DNA of 64,000 nt from Neorhodopirellula pilleata (GCF_007859915.1 NZ_SJPM01000006.1:124001-188000), one strand, 5' to 3'. Counted from the first letter of the stretch, positions 10,342-19,371 are shown. A program made the numbers and translations. Notes: a model not told the origin generated them from the sequence alone.

Positions 10342-10436
10342 GAAATTCGTCTTGACGCCGGGGGCGTTCTATCTCGACACTCCACCCCCGCAACAACCAC
10401 GATCCAGAATCTGCCATGGATGGCAAAGGGACCGCG

Positions 10437-11537
10437 ATGAAACGTTTTTTCCCAGGGACGGGAAGGGCTCGCCCACGATCCACCCGACTGCGCCGACCAA
10501 CGGGCCGACGACCGGGCCAGTCGCTTCAATTCCAGTCACTTGAAAGTCGTCGGTTGCTCGCCGTTGCTGCGTTCGAAACCGAACTGCTGCAAGACAACAA
10601 CGGCGTTCCCGGCGAAGTCATCGCCGACAATACGGTCATCGCCGGCGAAACGTTCTTCCTGAGAATCACCGCTCAAGAGTTCGACACCTTCCGATCCGGT
10701 ATCCGAGCGGCGGCGGTGAACGTGGATTGGGATAGCGGATTGCTGAATGTCGTCGAGGAGGATTTTGACCTTCGAGAGGTCCTCACGGAGGATTTTCCTC
10801 TCTTTCAATACGCCGAACTGAAGAATGAAACGGGTTCACTTCACGACCTTAGCGGCGGAGCCATGTTGTCGTGGCAAGCAGGCCGAGCCATCGGTGACGA
10901 GGCACCAGAAACCTTTGCGATCATCAGAATGCAAGCCGGTCCCCAATCCGGAACGGCTTCGATCGAACTGAGCAAAAGTCGTGTGAAGACGACTCTGGTT
11001 CCGACGGTGGTGCTGGCGGAACGGCATATTCGGTTCGACAGCGAAACGATCACGATCGTCCCGGCGGCTCAGGCGGTGGTTGCGCAACCGACACCGACGA
11101 ACGATGCGATCCCCGAAATATCGGAAGCTCCCGAAGTTCCGGAATCTCCCGTCGTTCCGGAAGTTCCTTCTCAGGTTGTTCCTGTGGTCGAATCGGCCGC
11201 GGCCGTCGATCAAGTCATGTCCTTCGACATGAACCAAGACGGCGTGTTTGATCTGGGTGACTTTGGTTTACTCAATTCGGTCGACTCGGCGGCTCGTCCG
11301 GTCGAACGGACCGAAGCCGAACCGGTCTCCGCTGTGGCGATTGAGTCGGAGTCGGATTCAACGAATCCAGCATCGCCCACTGCTGTGGCGATGCCCGCCT
11401 TGTTGCATACATGCCTGGCGTTCCCCGAAGGGGCCGATGACGCCGCGACGGAAGCTTGGCTGGATGCGTTTGCGACGGCTTGGATCGCCGATGCCGAGGC
11501 CCGTCAAAGACGTCGCGAACAAGCGGGTTTGTTTTAG
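10437..11537 (+). CDS. Surface protein with cohesin-like and dockerin-like modules
   Basis: I chose ATG 10437 (366 aa), which begins MKRFF like related genes; an in-frame ATG lies at 10416. A very Arg-rich N terminus is followed by FQSLESRRLLA at about 32-42. Residues about 45-190 resemble a cohesin-type beta domain (VNVDWDSGLLNVVEEDF). A Pro/Glu/Val-rich linker follows, then a single EF-hand DMNQDGVFDLGDFG near 264 and an Ala-rich helical tail ending in basic residues. Cohesin and dockerin modules normally bind each other, so this protein may interact with the dockerin-like end of its upstream neighbour. That interaction is inference. Confidence 0.75.
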   Translation: MKRFFPGTGRARPRSTRLRRPTGRRPGQSLQFQSLESRRLLAVAAFETELLQDNNGVPGEVIADNTVIAGETFFLRITAQEFDTFRSGIRAAAVNVDWDSGLLNVVEEDFDLREVLTEDFPLFQYAELKNETGSLHDLSGGAMLSWQAGRAIGDEAPETFAIIRMQAGPQSGTASIELSKSRVKTTLVPTVVLAERHIRFDSETITIVPAAQAVVAQPTPTNDAIPEISEAPEVPESPVVPEVPSQVVPVVESAAAVDQVMSFDMNQDGVFDLGDFGLLNSVDSAARPVERTEAEPVSAVAIESESDSTNPASPTAVAMPALLHTCLAFPEGADDAATEAWLDAFATAWIADAEARQRRREQAGLF

Positions 11538-11936
11538 AAATCTGTTCCACAAAAGGAACGGTTCGGAAACAATATCCACATCGGCATCGGGCAGGAGATT
11601 ACCAACCCGACGCGTGAGTTTTGAAGTGGTGCCAACAACGTGTCGAGCGTACTCGTGCTCAATGAAATGGTGCTCGTACATGTTCTTCAAGCACACTGTC
11701 GTGTTCGAGCACCGCCGAGGGCCGAGCACGAGTACGAGTACGTGAGCCGGTTTCAATGCGCGTTCGCGGGCCCTTGGTTTGACATGCGCAACTTCAACGG
11801 CGAATTAGCGAAGGATGCGCCGTTGAACGGAATCCCTCGCTCACGCGGCGGGTTACGATCCGATCAACAGGCCGCCGGAGCCACGACGGCTTTGAGCGTG
11901 CATCTTACGATTGAGCTTTCGCAAGCCAATCTTCAC
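11538..11936. other. Convergent intergenic region with repeat fragments
   Basis: This gap between convergent genes holds: a copy of AACCCGACGCGTGAGTTTTG (11604-11623); a 12-bp inverted repeat GTACTCGTGCTC/GAGCACGAGTAC (11649-11660/11724-11735) with shorter GAGCAC/CTCGTAC relatives between the arms; and a right-half copy of the dispersed palindrome (11832-11859), followed by ATCAACAG. I see no convincing gene and no clear terminator. Confidence 0.6.
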
Positions 11937-12980
11937 TCAATTCTTTGGCTTCTTTTGATTCGGTTGTCCGATGCGGTTGTGTGCCGGGATCGGACTTTCG
12001 AATCCTTGGTAGGCTTCCGGGCGGATGCCGCGGGCGTGGGTTTGATTGCCGAAGGTGTTCGGGCGAAACGGACCGACCAGTGAGACATCCAGATCGGCGG
12101 TGATCGCGTCTTCGAGCCCGACCGACCACAGAATTCCGTTGATCATTAAACGACGATAACCTTCGTTGGTTAAGTCTTCAGGTGTTCCGTACAGGGACGT
12201 GAAAACTCGCCCTTGTTTGCCGGACTCGGATTGATAGGTGCGGGTCCATTCCGAAGGCATCGGAGGTTGAGTCGGCGAGGCGGGAGAATCGGGCGTCATG
12301 CCATCGAGCGGTTGGGCCATCGTCAAGATCTCGCCATCGGTCGGCTTGCCGACATAACCGCCCGCTTGAACCCACACGTCTTTCACCCCTCGCAAGATCG
12401 GATGATCTCGCATCGCATCGACGATCGTGATCCGGGTGCTTTGAACATGGTTCCTGCCGTAGTGGCCCACCCAGGTTTGACCGAGCACTTGATGGCCGAA
12501 TCCGAGTTCGTAGGTCGGGTCGTCGGATTTGAAAGAGTACTTTGAATAAGTTTTGCCGCCGGGGATTTGAAAGGCATGGGTGGCTGTTCTCATGCCCACG
12601 ACGGGACCGCCGCGTCGGAGGTACTCGTCGAGCGGTTTCATTTGGTCGTCCGGCAGGTTTTGAAACCGCAGGAACACGACGGCCAAATCGGCGGAATCCA
12701 GTGCTTCGGTTCCCGGCATGTTCGACGGTGTTCCGGCGACGATCTCTCCGGATTCCGGATCAATGTTGAACAGCACGCTGCAGCGAAATCCGTGGTGTTT
12801 GGCGAGGATTCTTGCCAGCGCAGGCAAGGATTCTTCGGACCGGTACTCATGATCACCGGCCAGGAAGACAATGTGTTTGCCAGCGCCGATCCCGTCACCT
12901 CCCTGATACACGAGCGTTTCGGCATGGGAAGAATTCAACGAGATGGCGATGAGCAGACACAAATAGGTTGCGATTTTCAT
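11937..12980 (-). CDS. Secreted ThuA-domain protein
   Basis: 347 residues with a signal peptide (MKIATYLCLLIAISLNSSHA). The body matches the ThuA (trehalose-utilisation-like, class I glutamine amidotransferase-like fold) family: a strand with IVFLAGDHEYRSEE, then LADLAVVFLRFQNLP-like and RGGPVVGMRTATHAF segments, and a conserved end GILWSVGLED. Planctomycetes carry many such proteins, often near sugar-metabolism genes, but the reaction is not established. The Pro- and Asn-containing tail after about 300 is probably disordered. It is transcribed convergently with the surface-protein gene on its left. Confidence 0.85.
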   Translation of the reverse strand: MKIATYLCLLIAISLNSSHAETLVYQGGDGIGAGKHIVFLAGDHEYRSEESLPALARILAKHHGFRCSVLFNIDPESGEIVAGTPSNMPGTEALDSADLAVVFLRFQNLPDDQMKPLDEYLRRGGPVVGMRTATHAFQIPGGKTYSKYSFKSDDPTYELGFGHQVLGQTWVGHYGRNHVQSTRITIVDAMRDHPILRGVKDVWVQAGGYVGKPTDGEILTMAQPLDGMTPDSPASPTQPPMPSEWTRTYQSESGKQGRVFTSLYGTPEDLTNEGYRRLMINGILWSVGLEDAITADLDVSLVGPFRPNTFGNQTHARGIRPEAYQGFESPIPAHNRIGQPNQKKPKN

Positions 12981-13410
12981 AGGGCGTCAGGGGAAGTGGG
13001 GTAAATGGGGGGTGTTGGAAGATGTTCAAGTTTAACGACTTGATCGTCTGATCGGTGTGCGGTGCCAAGATTTTTTCCCAAAAGGAAAAGGGATCAAGGG
13101 CATGGGCCGCTTACCTCAAGCGCGCTCATCAAACCAGCCGGCCCTAGCCGCGCACCATAGCGGCGCGCTCGTCGCCATGGCTGTGACACGACCGCACGGA
13201 TCACGTGGGTCTATCCATGCAAATTGAGAATCCCTAACGGATGCGCCGAACGTATGTTTACCGTGAACATCATCGTGTTTTCCAACGCGTTCGAACGATG
13301 ATTCGAATGAGCAATGCCATGGGAAAGAGTCCTATCAACCTCGATCCAGAAGGCGGCGGAAAAGAATCGCCACGAGGGCGGTTTGGGATGACTCAATAAG
13401 GAAATGCGAA
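12981..13410. other. Divergent intergenic region
   Basis: 430 bp separate the ThuA-domain gene and the cysteine-rich barrel gene, which diverge, so promoters for both should lie here. A possible ribosome-binding site AAGGAA (13400-13405) precedes ATG 13411. A pyrimidine/purine tract (TTTTTTCCCAAAAGGAAAA) lies near 13071-13090. I see no gene, RNA or dispersed palindrome. Confidence 0.5.
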
Positions 13411-14613
13411 ATGACAAAAACATACAAACGTTGGCTGTCCGTCGCGGCGGTCGCTTGCGGATTGACGTTCGGCTCGATGGCTCCCGTGAACGCGGGTTGC
13501 TTCAGCGACCTGTTCGCTTCGAACGCCTGCGACGATGCCTGCTGTGACTTGGGGATCAGCGACTTGAATTGCTGTGAACCCGATTGCGGTTGTGAGACCG
13601 GTTGTTGCGAACCCCAATGCGGTTGTGAAACCCAATGTGGTTGTGATACGTCGTGTGGTGATTGCGACCTGTTGTGCTGTGACTCGGCTACCTGTTGCGA
13701 CTCCGGTTGTGACGCGGCGGGTGGGTTCGGTTGCTGCTCGGCGCTGGACAGCTTCGCGAGCAAGTTGACCGGATTGGGGTGCATCCAACCGAGCGACAAG
13801 TGCTTTGACGATTTCATCAGCCCGATGATCGACTTTGTGCATTTCGAAGACCCGCGTAACTTGACCGAGTTGCGACCGATCTTCGTCCATCACCGATTCC
13901 CCAACGAACTCGGCCCACTGAATGTTCCCGCCGGTGGCTCGCTGCAGTTGTTCGCATTGCAGTTCCGAATCGCGTTAACCGATCGGTTGAGTTTGATCGC
14001 GGTCAAAGACGGCTACGCGATCGACAACAGTGAGGGAGACCTGGACACAGCGTTGCTCAATTCCGGTTGGGCGGACGTGACGGCCGGTTTGAAATACAAC
14101 CTTGTTCGAAACGTCAAGACCGGCACGTTGCTGTCGGCCGGATTCACCTACGAGATTCCGCTCGGTTCGAAAGGCACGTTGCAAGCGGTCGGTGACGGAC
14201 AATTTCACTTCTTCGCCACCGGTGGCCAGCGACTGCTCGACGGACGCGCCCACGTGCTCAGTTCGTTTGGCTGGCAACTGCCGGTCGATCAATCGGTCCA
14301 AAGCACGACCGTTCACTGGAACAACCACTTGGACGTGAAGGTGACCGACCGCATCTACCTGTTCACCGAGAATTCTTGGTGGCACTGGGTTGATGACGCG
14401 AATGTCGGCAATGCGTTCGGCGTTTCGGGATTGGATTTGCTGAACCTCGGGGACACCGCCGTCGAAGGCAACGATGTGGTCACGCACAACGTGGGTGCCA
14501 AGTTCAAGCCCAAACGCAATATCGAAGCCGGGATGGCTTATGAATTCCCACTGACGGATTTCGAAGACATCATCCGGGATCGTTGGACGTTCGATTTCAT
14601 CGTTCGTTATTAG
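13411..14613 (+). CDS. Cysteine-rich secreted beta-barrel protein
   Basis: 400 residues with a signal peptide ending near PVNA-G. Residues about 30-125 hold about 25 cysteines in units such as CCEPDCGCETGCC and CGCETQCGCDTSCGDC, with Asp and Glu between. From about 130 on, alternating hydrophobic strands (SLQLFALQFRIALTDRLSLI, GTLLSAGFTYEIPLG) and the end DRWTFDFIVRY look like an outer-membrane barrel. I infer an envelope protein with a disulfide- or metal-binding N-terminal segment. I do not recognise a characterised family. ATG 13411 is preceded by AAGGAA. Confidence 0.75.
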   Translation: MTKTYKRWLSVAAVACGLTFGSMAPVNAGCFSDLFASNACDDACCDLGISDLNCCEPDCGCETGCCEPQCGCETQCGCDTSCGDCDLLCCDSATCCDSGCDAAGGFGCCSALDSFASKLTGLGCIQPSDKCFDDFISPMIDFVHFEDPRNLTELRPIFVHHRFPNELGPLNVPAGGSLQLFALQFRIALTDRLSLIAVKDGYAIDNSEGDLDTALLNSGWADVTAGLKYNLVRNVKTGTLLSAGFTYEIPLGSKGTLQAVGDGQFHFFATGGQRLLDGRAHVLSSFGWQLPVDQSVQSTTVHWNNHLDVKVTDRIYLFTENSWWHWVDDANVGNAFGVSGLDLLNLGDTAVEGNDVVTHNVGAKFKPKRNIEAGMAYEFPLTDFEDIIRDRWTFDFIVRY

Positions 14614-14722
14614 GGCATGGTTGATTCAGGTGGGTTTGCACGGTTGAAAACGTAGGGACAATGGAATGGTACATTCCGGGGCGACCCTACGTTTTCAATC
14701 GTCATTCTTATCCGTCGAATCA

Positions 14723-15973
14723 ATGCACTCACCGAAATCCCGTCCGCCCCTGGCCGTTTTCTCCGTTATGGCTTGGGTCTTGTTTTCTTCGACGGGGTGC
14801 CGTGAGGCTCCGCCGCAGTTCCAACCCAATCGGGTCCGGGCGATGTCCCTGGAAAAATCCCGCAGCCTCCCGACGGAGGCCGCGTTGGCCGACGTGTCCG
14901 CCGTCGTCGACCAGCTTTTCGGAACCCCGGCTCAGCCGCGTTGGCCGGCCGATCGGATGAGCAACGACGCTCAGGGTGGACTCGTTTCACTCGACCGGCT
15001 CGGCCAAGCCGCCGGGGGCGTCACGAGCGACCAAGCCGACTCGCATACGGGGCTGTATCAAGAGCACTGCGTGATTTGTCACGGCATCGCGGGCAGCGGT
15101 GCCGGTCCCGCGTCTCGATTCCAGGTGCCTTATCCACGTGATTTTCGGGCGGGCGTTTTCAAGTGGAAATCGACACCTCGCAACGACAAACCAACACGCG
15201 ACGACTTGAGCCGGCTGCTCGTACACGGCGTTCCTGGAGCCCCCATGCCCAGTTTCGCGATTGTGCCGCCGAGCCAACGTGAAGCCTTGATCGACTACGT
15301 GATTTACTTGTCCGTGCGAGGCGAAGTCGAACGGGAATTGCTCGCACGGGCGGTCGATGAACTGGACTACGACGAGACACCCCCGGACGAGGAATTACGG
15401 TTGACGCTCGTTGGTCGCGCTGAAGTGGCAGCAGCAGAAGAGGAGGAAGCGATCCGCGAAGGCGAACAGGTCATCAACGAAGTGATTGAGCAAACGGTCC
15501 AAGCGTGGGTTGACGCGGAGCCATCGCTCGTGCCGCCCAAGCCTGAATCGGCTGCTGCCGATCTGGCCGAATCGATCCAGCGGGGTCGCGAGATTTTTCA
15601 CGGCAAAGTTGCCAATTGCGTCGGCTGTCACGGACCCGAAGGACGTGGCGGGTTGCCGACGCTCGACTATGACGACTGGACCAAAGACTTCACGACACGG
15701 ATCGGGATCACTCCGGCCGATTCGGCGGCGACGAAACCGTTTCGCAAAGCCGGCGCTTTACCACCTCGCACGATCGACCCGCGCGTGTTGGCCGGCGGGG
15801 TCTTGCGGGGCGGCCATGATCCGGAAACGATCTACCGCCGGATTCAACATGGAATCGCCGGCACGCCAATGCCTGGCGTGGAAGTCGGTGACGAGATCGA
15901 TCCCCAAATGGGACTGACACCTGCGAGTGCTTGGGATCTTGTTGCGTATGTGCGATCTTTATTGCACCAATAA
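14723..15973 (+). CDS. Diheme cytochrome c lipoprotein
   Basis: 416 residues from ATG 14723, chosen because it gives a lipoprotein signal with the lipobox Cys at 26 (LFSSTGCREAPP); an in-frame ATG at 14666 would bury it. Two c-type heme motifs are visible, CVICH at 116-120 and CVGCH at 299-303, each followed by a possible Met ligand (GAPMPSF, GTPMPGV). An acidic, Glu-rich helical stretch (about 235-290) links the two domains. It probably carries electrons outside the cytoplasmic membrane. It leads into heme A synthesis genes, which suggests a role with a heme-copper oxidase. Confidence 0.88.
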   Translation: MHSPKSRPPLAVFSVMAWVLFSSTGCREAPPQFQPNRVRAMSLEKSRSLPTEAALADVSAVVDQLFGTPAQPRWPADRMSNDAQGGLVSLDRLGQAAGGVTSDQADSHTGLYQEHCVICHGIAGSGAGPASRFQVPYPRDFRAGVFKWKSTPRNDKPTRDDLSRLLVHGVPGAPMPSFAIVPPSQREALIDYVIYLSVRGEVERELLARAVDELDYDETPPDEELRLTLVGRAEVAAAEEEEAIREGEQVINEVIEQTVQAWVDAEPSLVPPKPESAAADLAESIQRGREIFHGKVANCVGCHGPEGRGGLPTLDYDDWTKDFTTRIGITPADSAATKPFRKAGALPPRTIDPRVLAGGVLRGGHDPETIYRRIQHGIAGTPMPGVEVGDEIDPQMGLTPASAWDLVAYVRSLLHQ

Positions 15974-16024
15974 TCGACGCGGATCCGAGCTTCCTTCCAT
16001 CTCATTGAAAATGACACGAGTGCT

Positions 16025-16198
16025 ATGAAACGAGAAACCTTCCGCACGATCGGAGCCATTACCGGATTGGTGGCCGGATTAGTGGTCATGTACCTGCTGG
16101 GCATGGGGGGGCTGGTTCCTGCTGCCGTGTTCGGTGCCGGCGGATGCGTGTTGGGCGGGATCAGCGGCGAGCAGATTCATGACCGGAGTGGCTCATGA
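16025..16198 (+). CDS. Small membrane protein upstream of ctaA
   Basis: A 57-residue frame with ATG at 16025 and TGA at 16196-16198; the TGA overlaps the ctaA start in an ATGA, which suggests translational coupling. After a basic start (MKRETFR) it has two hydrophobic Gly-rich segments (IGAITGLVAGLVVMYLLG and LVPAAVFGAGGCVLGGISG), consistent with one or two membrane helices. I know no family. Its position between a cytochrome c and ctaA suggests an accessory role in oxidase or heme A assembly; that is inference. Confidence 0.65.
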   Translation: MKRETFRTIGAITGLVAGLVVMYLLGMGGLVPAAVFGAGGCVLGGISGEQIHDRSGS

Positions 16199-17250
16199 GT
16201 TCGCCTTACGACCCGACGGGCGAGGAGGTTTCGCCGGTATGGCCGCGTCGATTGGCGCGGACGTTGGTTGTTTTGGTCTGGCCATTGATTTGGGTCGGCG
16301 GTTTGGTAACGACTTACGACGCCGGAATGTCGGTGCCCGATTGGCCGGGAACCTACGGGTACAACTTGCTGTTGTATCCCCTGTCGACTTGGTTGCTCGG
16401 GCCGTTCGATCTTTTCATCGAGCACGGCCACCGGCTTTTGGGGGCGTTGGTCGGATTCGTCGCGATCGGTTTCCTGGTGGCGACCTGGCGAAGTGAGCCG
16501 CGTCGTTGGGTGACGGTTTTGGCGGTCGTGGTGTTGTTGGCGGTGATCGGTCAGGGCGTTTTGGGCGGTTTGCGAGTCACGATGAGTGCTCGCGTCCTAG
16601 CGATGGTACACGGTTGCACGGGTCCGTTGTTCTTTGCCCTGTGCGTGATCGCCGCGTGTGTGACCGGGCCTCGCTGGTCGCGTGAAAGGGTTTTGGCGGC
16701 GGCGACGGATTCGGATGCGTCGGTGAACAAGACGGGTGACGAGGAGCCCGGGACGACGAGTGTTCCGCCTTCACCGAGGCGTTTTTGGCCGTTTGTGTTG
16801 TTCGGACTGGCGTACGTTCAGCTCATACTCGGGGCGATTCTTCGTCACGCGTTGCCTTCGGCGAGCCCCACCGGGTTCGCTCATACGGTCACGACGCACG
16901 TGAGCGTCGCGTTCTTGCTGTGGGTGTTGACGGTCGTAGTTTACTGGCGAATGAGGAGGTGCGGCGATTTGACGCTATCGCGTCCTGCCGCAGGATTGAT
17001 ATGCTTTGTGGGCATTCAGATTCTTTTGGGGATCGGAACTTGGATCGTCAATTACGGCTATCCCACTTTCCTACAATCTTTTCCCGGTAGTGATTCGTAC
17101 TTATTGCGATCCAAGGGTCTGATCGACGCATGGATCGTGACCGGGCATGTGGCCACCGGTTCGTTGATTTTGGCCGTTTCCACTTTGTTGGCGGTGCGGT
17201 TATGGCGGCGTCACGCGGTATTGAATCACCCTAATTCCCTCATCAAATAA
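16195..17250 (+). CDS. ctaA: Heme A synthase (CtaA/COX15 family)
   Basis: 351 residues with about eight membrane helices in two four-helix halves. COX15-type signatures are present: GGLVTTYDAGMSVPDWPGTYG near the N terminus, the heme-ligand regions EHGHRLLG and MVHGCTGP in the first half, and TTHVSVAF and VTGHVATG in the second. The family oxidises the C8 methyl of heme O to give heme A for aa3-type oxidases. The soluble loop between the halves (about 165-200) is longer and charged. It starts within the stop of the small membrane gene and is followed after 12 bp by ctaB, so the three are probably one operon. Confidence 0.93.
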   Translation: MSSPYDPTGEEVSPVWPRRLARTLVVLVWPLIWVGGLVTTYDAGMSVPDWPGTYGYNLLLYPLSTWLLGPFDLFIEHGHRLLGALVGFVAIGFLVATWRSEPRRWVTVLAVVVLLAVIGQGVLGGLRVTMSARVLAMVHGCTGPLFFALCVIAACVTGPRWSRERVLAAATDSDASVNKTGDEEPGTTSVPPSPRRFWPFVLFGLAYVQLILGAILRHALPSASPTGFAHTVTTHVSVAFLLWVLTVVVYWRMRRCGDLTLSRPAAGLICFVGIQILLGIGTWIVNYGYPTFLQSFPGSDSYLLRSKGLIDAWIVTGHVATGSLILAVSTLLAVRLWRRHAVLNHPNSLIK

Positions 17251-17262
17251 ACGGACTCGGCG

Positions 17263-18327
17263 ATGGCGACTGACCTTAGTGAACCGTCGACACTCCTGAT
17301 GGAACCCAACTACGTGTCGATGTTCGAGTCATCGCGAGGTGCCGAACCGACGGTTCCATCGGATCAATCGATCGAGCCGGAGGCCGAGATGTCGCCGGAG
17401 GCTGTCCGACCCGCCGAGGTATCGGTAGCGCCGTCGTTGTTTCGAGATTGTGTCGAACTGACCAAACCGCGAATCGTCACGATGATCTTGGTCACCACGC
17501 TGGCGTCGGCGTGGATCGCGATGGCCTCCAACTCATTGGTGTCATTGTCGGCGATGCAGTGGATCATGCTGTTGATCGGCACGGGATTGGTTGCCGGGAG
17601 TGCGGGGGCCGCCAATCAAGTCTGGGAACGAGTCATTGATACCTTGATGCCCCGCACCGCTGCTCGTCCGATCGCTTCGGGGCGGATGGCGTTATGGATG
17701 GGAGTGGCGTTCACCGCGACCACAGGTTTGATCGGCACCGCTTTGTTGGTTGGGGCATTCGGGGCGACGCCCGCGTTGTTCGGCGGAGCGACTTGGGTGT
17801 TGTATGTTTTGGTTTACACGCCGATGAAAACTCGCACGGCCTGGAACACCACGGTCGGCGCGATCGCTGGTGCATTGCCCGTGTTCATCGGTTACACCGC
17901 CGCAGGTGGAACGATGAGCGACTTGGCCGGTTGGATGCTGTTCGGCGTTTTGGCGGCGTGGCAGTACCCGCACTTCATGGCGATCGCGTGGTTGTATCGG
18001 CGGCAATATGGCGAAGCCGGTTTTCAAATGACGACGACGGTGGAACCTACCGGACGTGACGCGGCTTGGCAGAGCATCTTGGGAACGATCGCGTTGGCCG
18101 CGTGCGGCGTCACCTTGTGCCTGGCGCCGACGGGACAATGGTGGCTGTCCGTCGCGGGAATCGTCACCTCGGTCATGGTCTTGATCGCCTGTGCCCCGTT
18201 GATGAAGGCATCATTGCGATTTCAATCGCAACCCGACGATGTCCGCGCCCGCAAGATGTTGCGTTGGTCGTTGGTCGTTTTGCCAGCGGTGTTGTTGGTG
18301 ATGACGCTGCGGATGATCGGCTTGTAG
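17263..18327 (+). CDS. ctaB: Protoheme IX farnesyltransferase (CtaB/COX10)
   Basis: 354 residues of the UbiA superfamily with multiple membrane helices. The substrate motif ANQVWERVIDTLMPRTAARP with GR after it, plus LTKPRIVTMILVTT and the second-half WQYPHFMAIAW segment, are diagnostic of CtaB. It converts protoheme to heme O, the substrate of the preceding CtaA. An extra acidic N-terminal region of about 60 residues (SIEPEAEMSPEA) precedes the first helix; an internal start is possible but none is clearly better. It ends 4 bp before an ABC ATPase gene. Confidence 0.93.
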   Translation: MATDLSEPSTLLMEPNYVSMFESSRGAEPTVPSDQSIEPEAEMSPEAVRPAEVSVAPSLFRDCVELTKPRIVTMILVTTLASAWIAMASNSLVSLSAMQWIMLLIGTGLVAGSAGAANQVWERVIDTLMPRTAARPIASGRMALWMGVAFTATTGLIGTALLVGAFGATPALFGGATWVLYVLVYTPMKTRTAWNTTVGAIAGALPVFIGYTAAGGTMSDLAGWMLFGVLAAWQYPHFMAIAWLYRRQYGEAGFQMTTTVEPTGRDAAWQSILGTIALAACGVTLCLAPTGQWWLSVAGIVTSVMVLIACAPLMKASLRFQSQPDDVRARKMLRWSLVVLPAVLLVMTLRMIGL

Positions 18328-18331
18328 TCCG

Positions 18332-19273
18332 GTGGCGGAAGGCTTCCCCTCTTCGTGCTTAGTCGAGAACCTATCGCACGCCTACGGTGAGAAAACGGCG
18401 GTTGATTCGCTGAGTTTGAGCGTGCAAGGAGGTGAAATCGTTGCCGTCTTGGGCAAGAACGGCAGCGGCAAGACGACTCTGTTTCGTGTGCTCAGTACCT
18501 TGCTACCGGTCCAGCGAGGTACCGTCTTGATCGACGGTGTCAACGTCGGCACCGATCCGATGTCCGCACGGCGACATTTGGGCATCATCTTTCAATCGCC
18601 GAGCCTTGATATCAAGCTGACGGTGATGGAGAACATGAAATGCCAGGGAGTGTTGTATGGGCTCGGCGGCATCGAACTGAACCGTCGCTGCGATGAGTTA
18701 CTCGCCCAATTTTCGCTTTCGGATCGCCGGAATGAATTGTGTCAAACGCTTTCGGGCGGCTTGAAACGACGGGTCGAGTTGGCCAAAGGATTGTTGCACC
18801 GTCCGTCGGTGATGTTGCTCGATGAACCCAGCACGGGCTTGGACCCTTCGGCCCGTTTGTCGCTTTGGCATTCCCTTGAATCGCTTGCGGCCGAGGGAAC
18901 GACCGTGATCCTGACAACGCACTTGATGGACGAAGCCGCCAAGGCGACTCGCGTGATCTTGATCGACGAGGGCAAGAAGGTGGCCGACGCGGCCCCTTCG
19001 GAATTGCAACGCGAGGTCGGCGACCGCGTCTTGACGGTGGTTGCCGACGATATGGATGCGGCCGAGCGAATGCTGCGTGGCGAATTGTCGCTGGCTTGCC
19101 AGCGTGTCAACAAGACGCTGCGGGTCAACGTAGACGGATCGGTCACCGACGTCGCCGACTTGGTCGGCACGGTCGCGCGGAAACTTGGCCAGAACGCACA
19201 TAGCGTGGCGATCGGCCGAGCTAGCCTGGAAGATGTTTTTGTGGCAAAGACCGGCAAGGCATTCATCGAATAA
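18332..19273 (+). CDS. ABC transporter ATP-binding protein
   Basis: 313 residues from GTG 18332, four bases after the ctaB stop. Walker A GKNGSGKTT, signature LSGGLKRR, Walker B VMLLDEP and the H-loop TTHLMDE are all present, so it should hydrolyse ATP. The layout (ATPase plus about 80-residue C-terminal region) resembles CcmA/NatA/daunorubicin-type exporters. No permease gene follows: the next gene is an unrelated epimerase. The partner is therefore encoded outside this operon. The heme A neighbours make a role in oxidase biogenesis plausible but unproven. Confidence 0.9.
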   Translation: MAEGFPSSCLVENLSHAYGEKTAVDSLSLSVQGGEIVAVLGKNGSGKTTLFRVLSTLLPVQRGTVLIDGVNVGTDPMSARRHLGIIFQSPSLDIKLTVMENMKCQGVLYGLGGIELNRRCDELLAQFSLSDRRNELCQTLSGGLKRRVELAKGLLHRPSVMLLDEPSTGLDPSARLSLWHSLESLAAEGTTVILTTHLMDEAAKATRVILIDEGKKVADAAPSELQREVGDRVLTVVADDMDAAERMLRGELSLACQRVNKTLRVNVDGSVTDVADLVGTVARKLGQNAHSVAIGRASLEDVFVAKTGKAFIE

Positions 19274-19371
19274 CGTCTGCCCGATGCCGTTTGTAGAATC
19301 CAAGCGGCATTCTTGGTAAACTTCCCGCCGTACTACCACCAATCCCCTTCCCCATGATTTTGAGATCCTAA

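Noticed and set aside
11640..11760. Small protein gene in the gap with GAGCACGAGTAC repeats
   Set aside because: The product is built from repeat-derived Val/Leu/His runs, has no SD, and the stretch is better explained by short inverted repeats.
13393..13893. Antisense frames opposite the Cys-rich protein gene with repetitive Thr/Ser/Gln products
   Set aside because: The repeats simply mirror the CGC/TGT repeats of the sense Cys-rich region; the sense gene has a signal peptide and an SD site.
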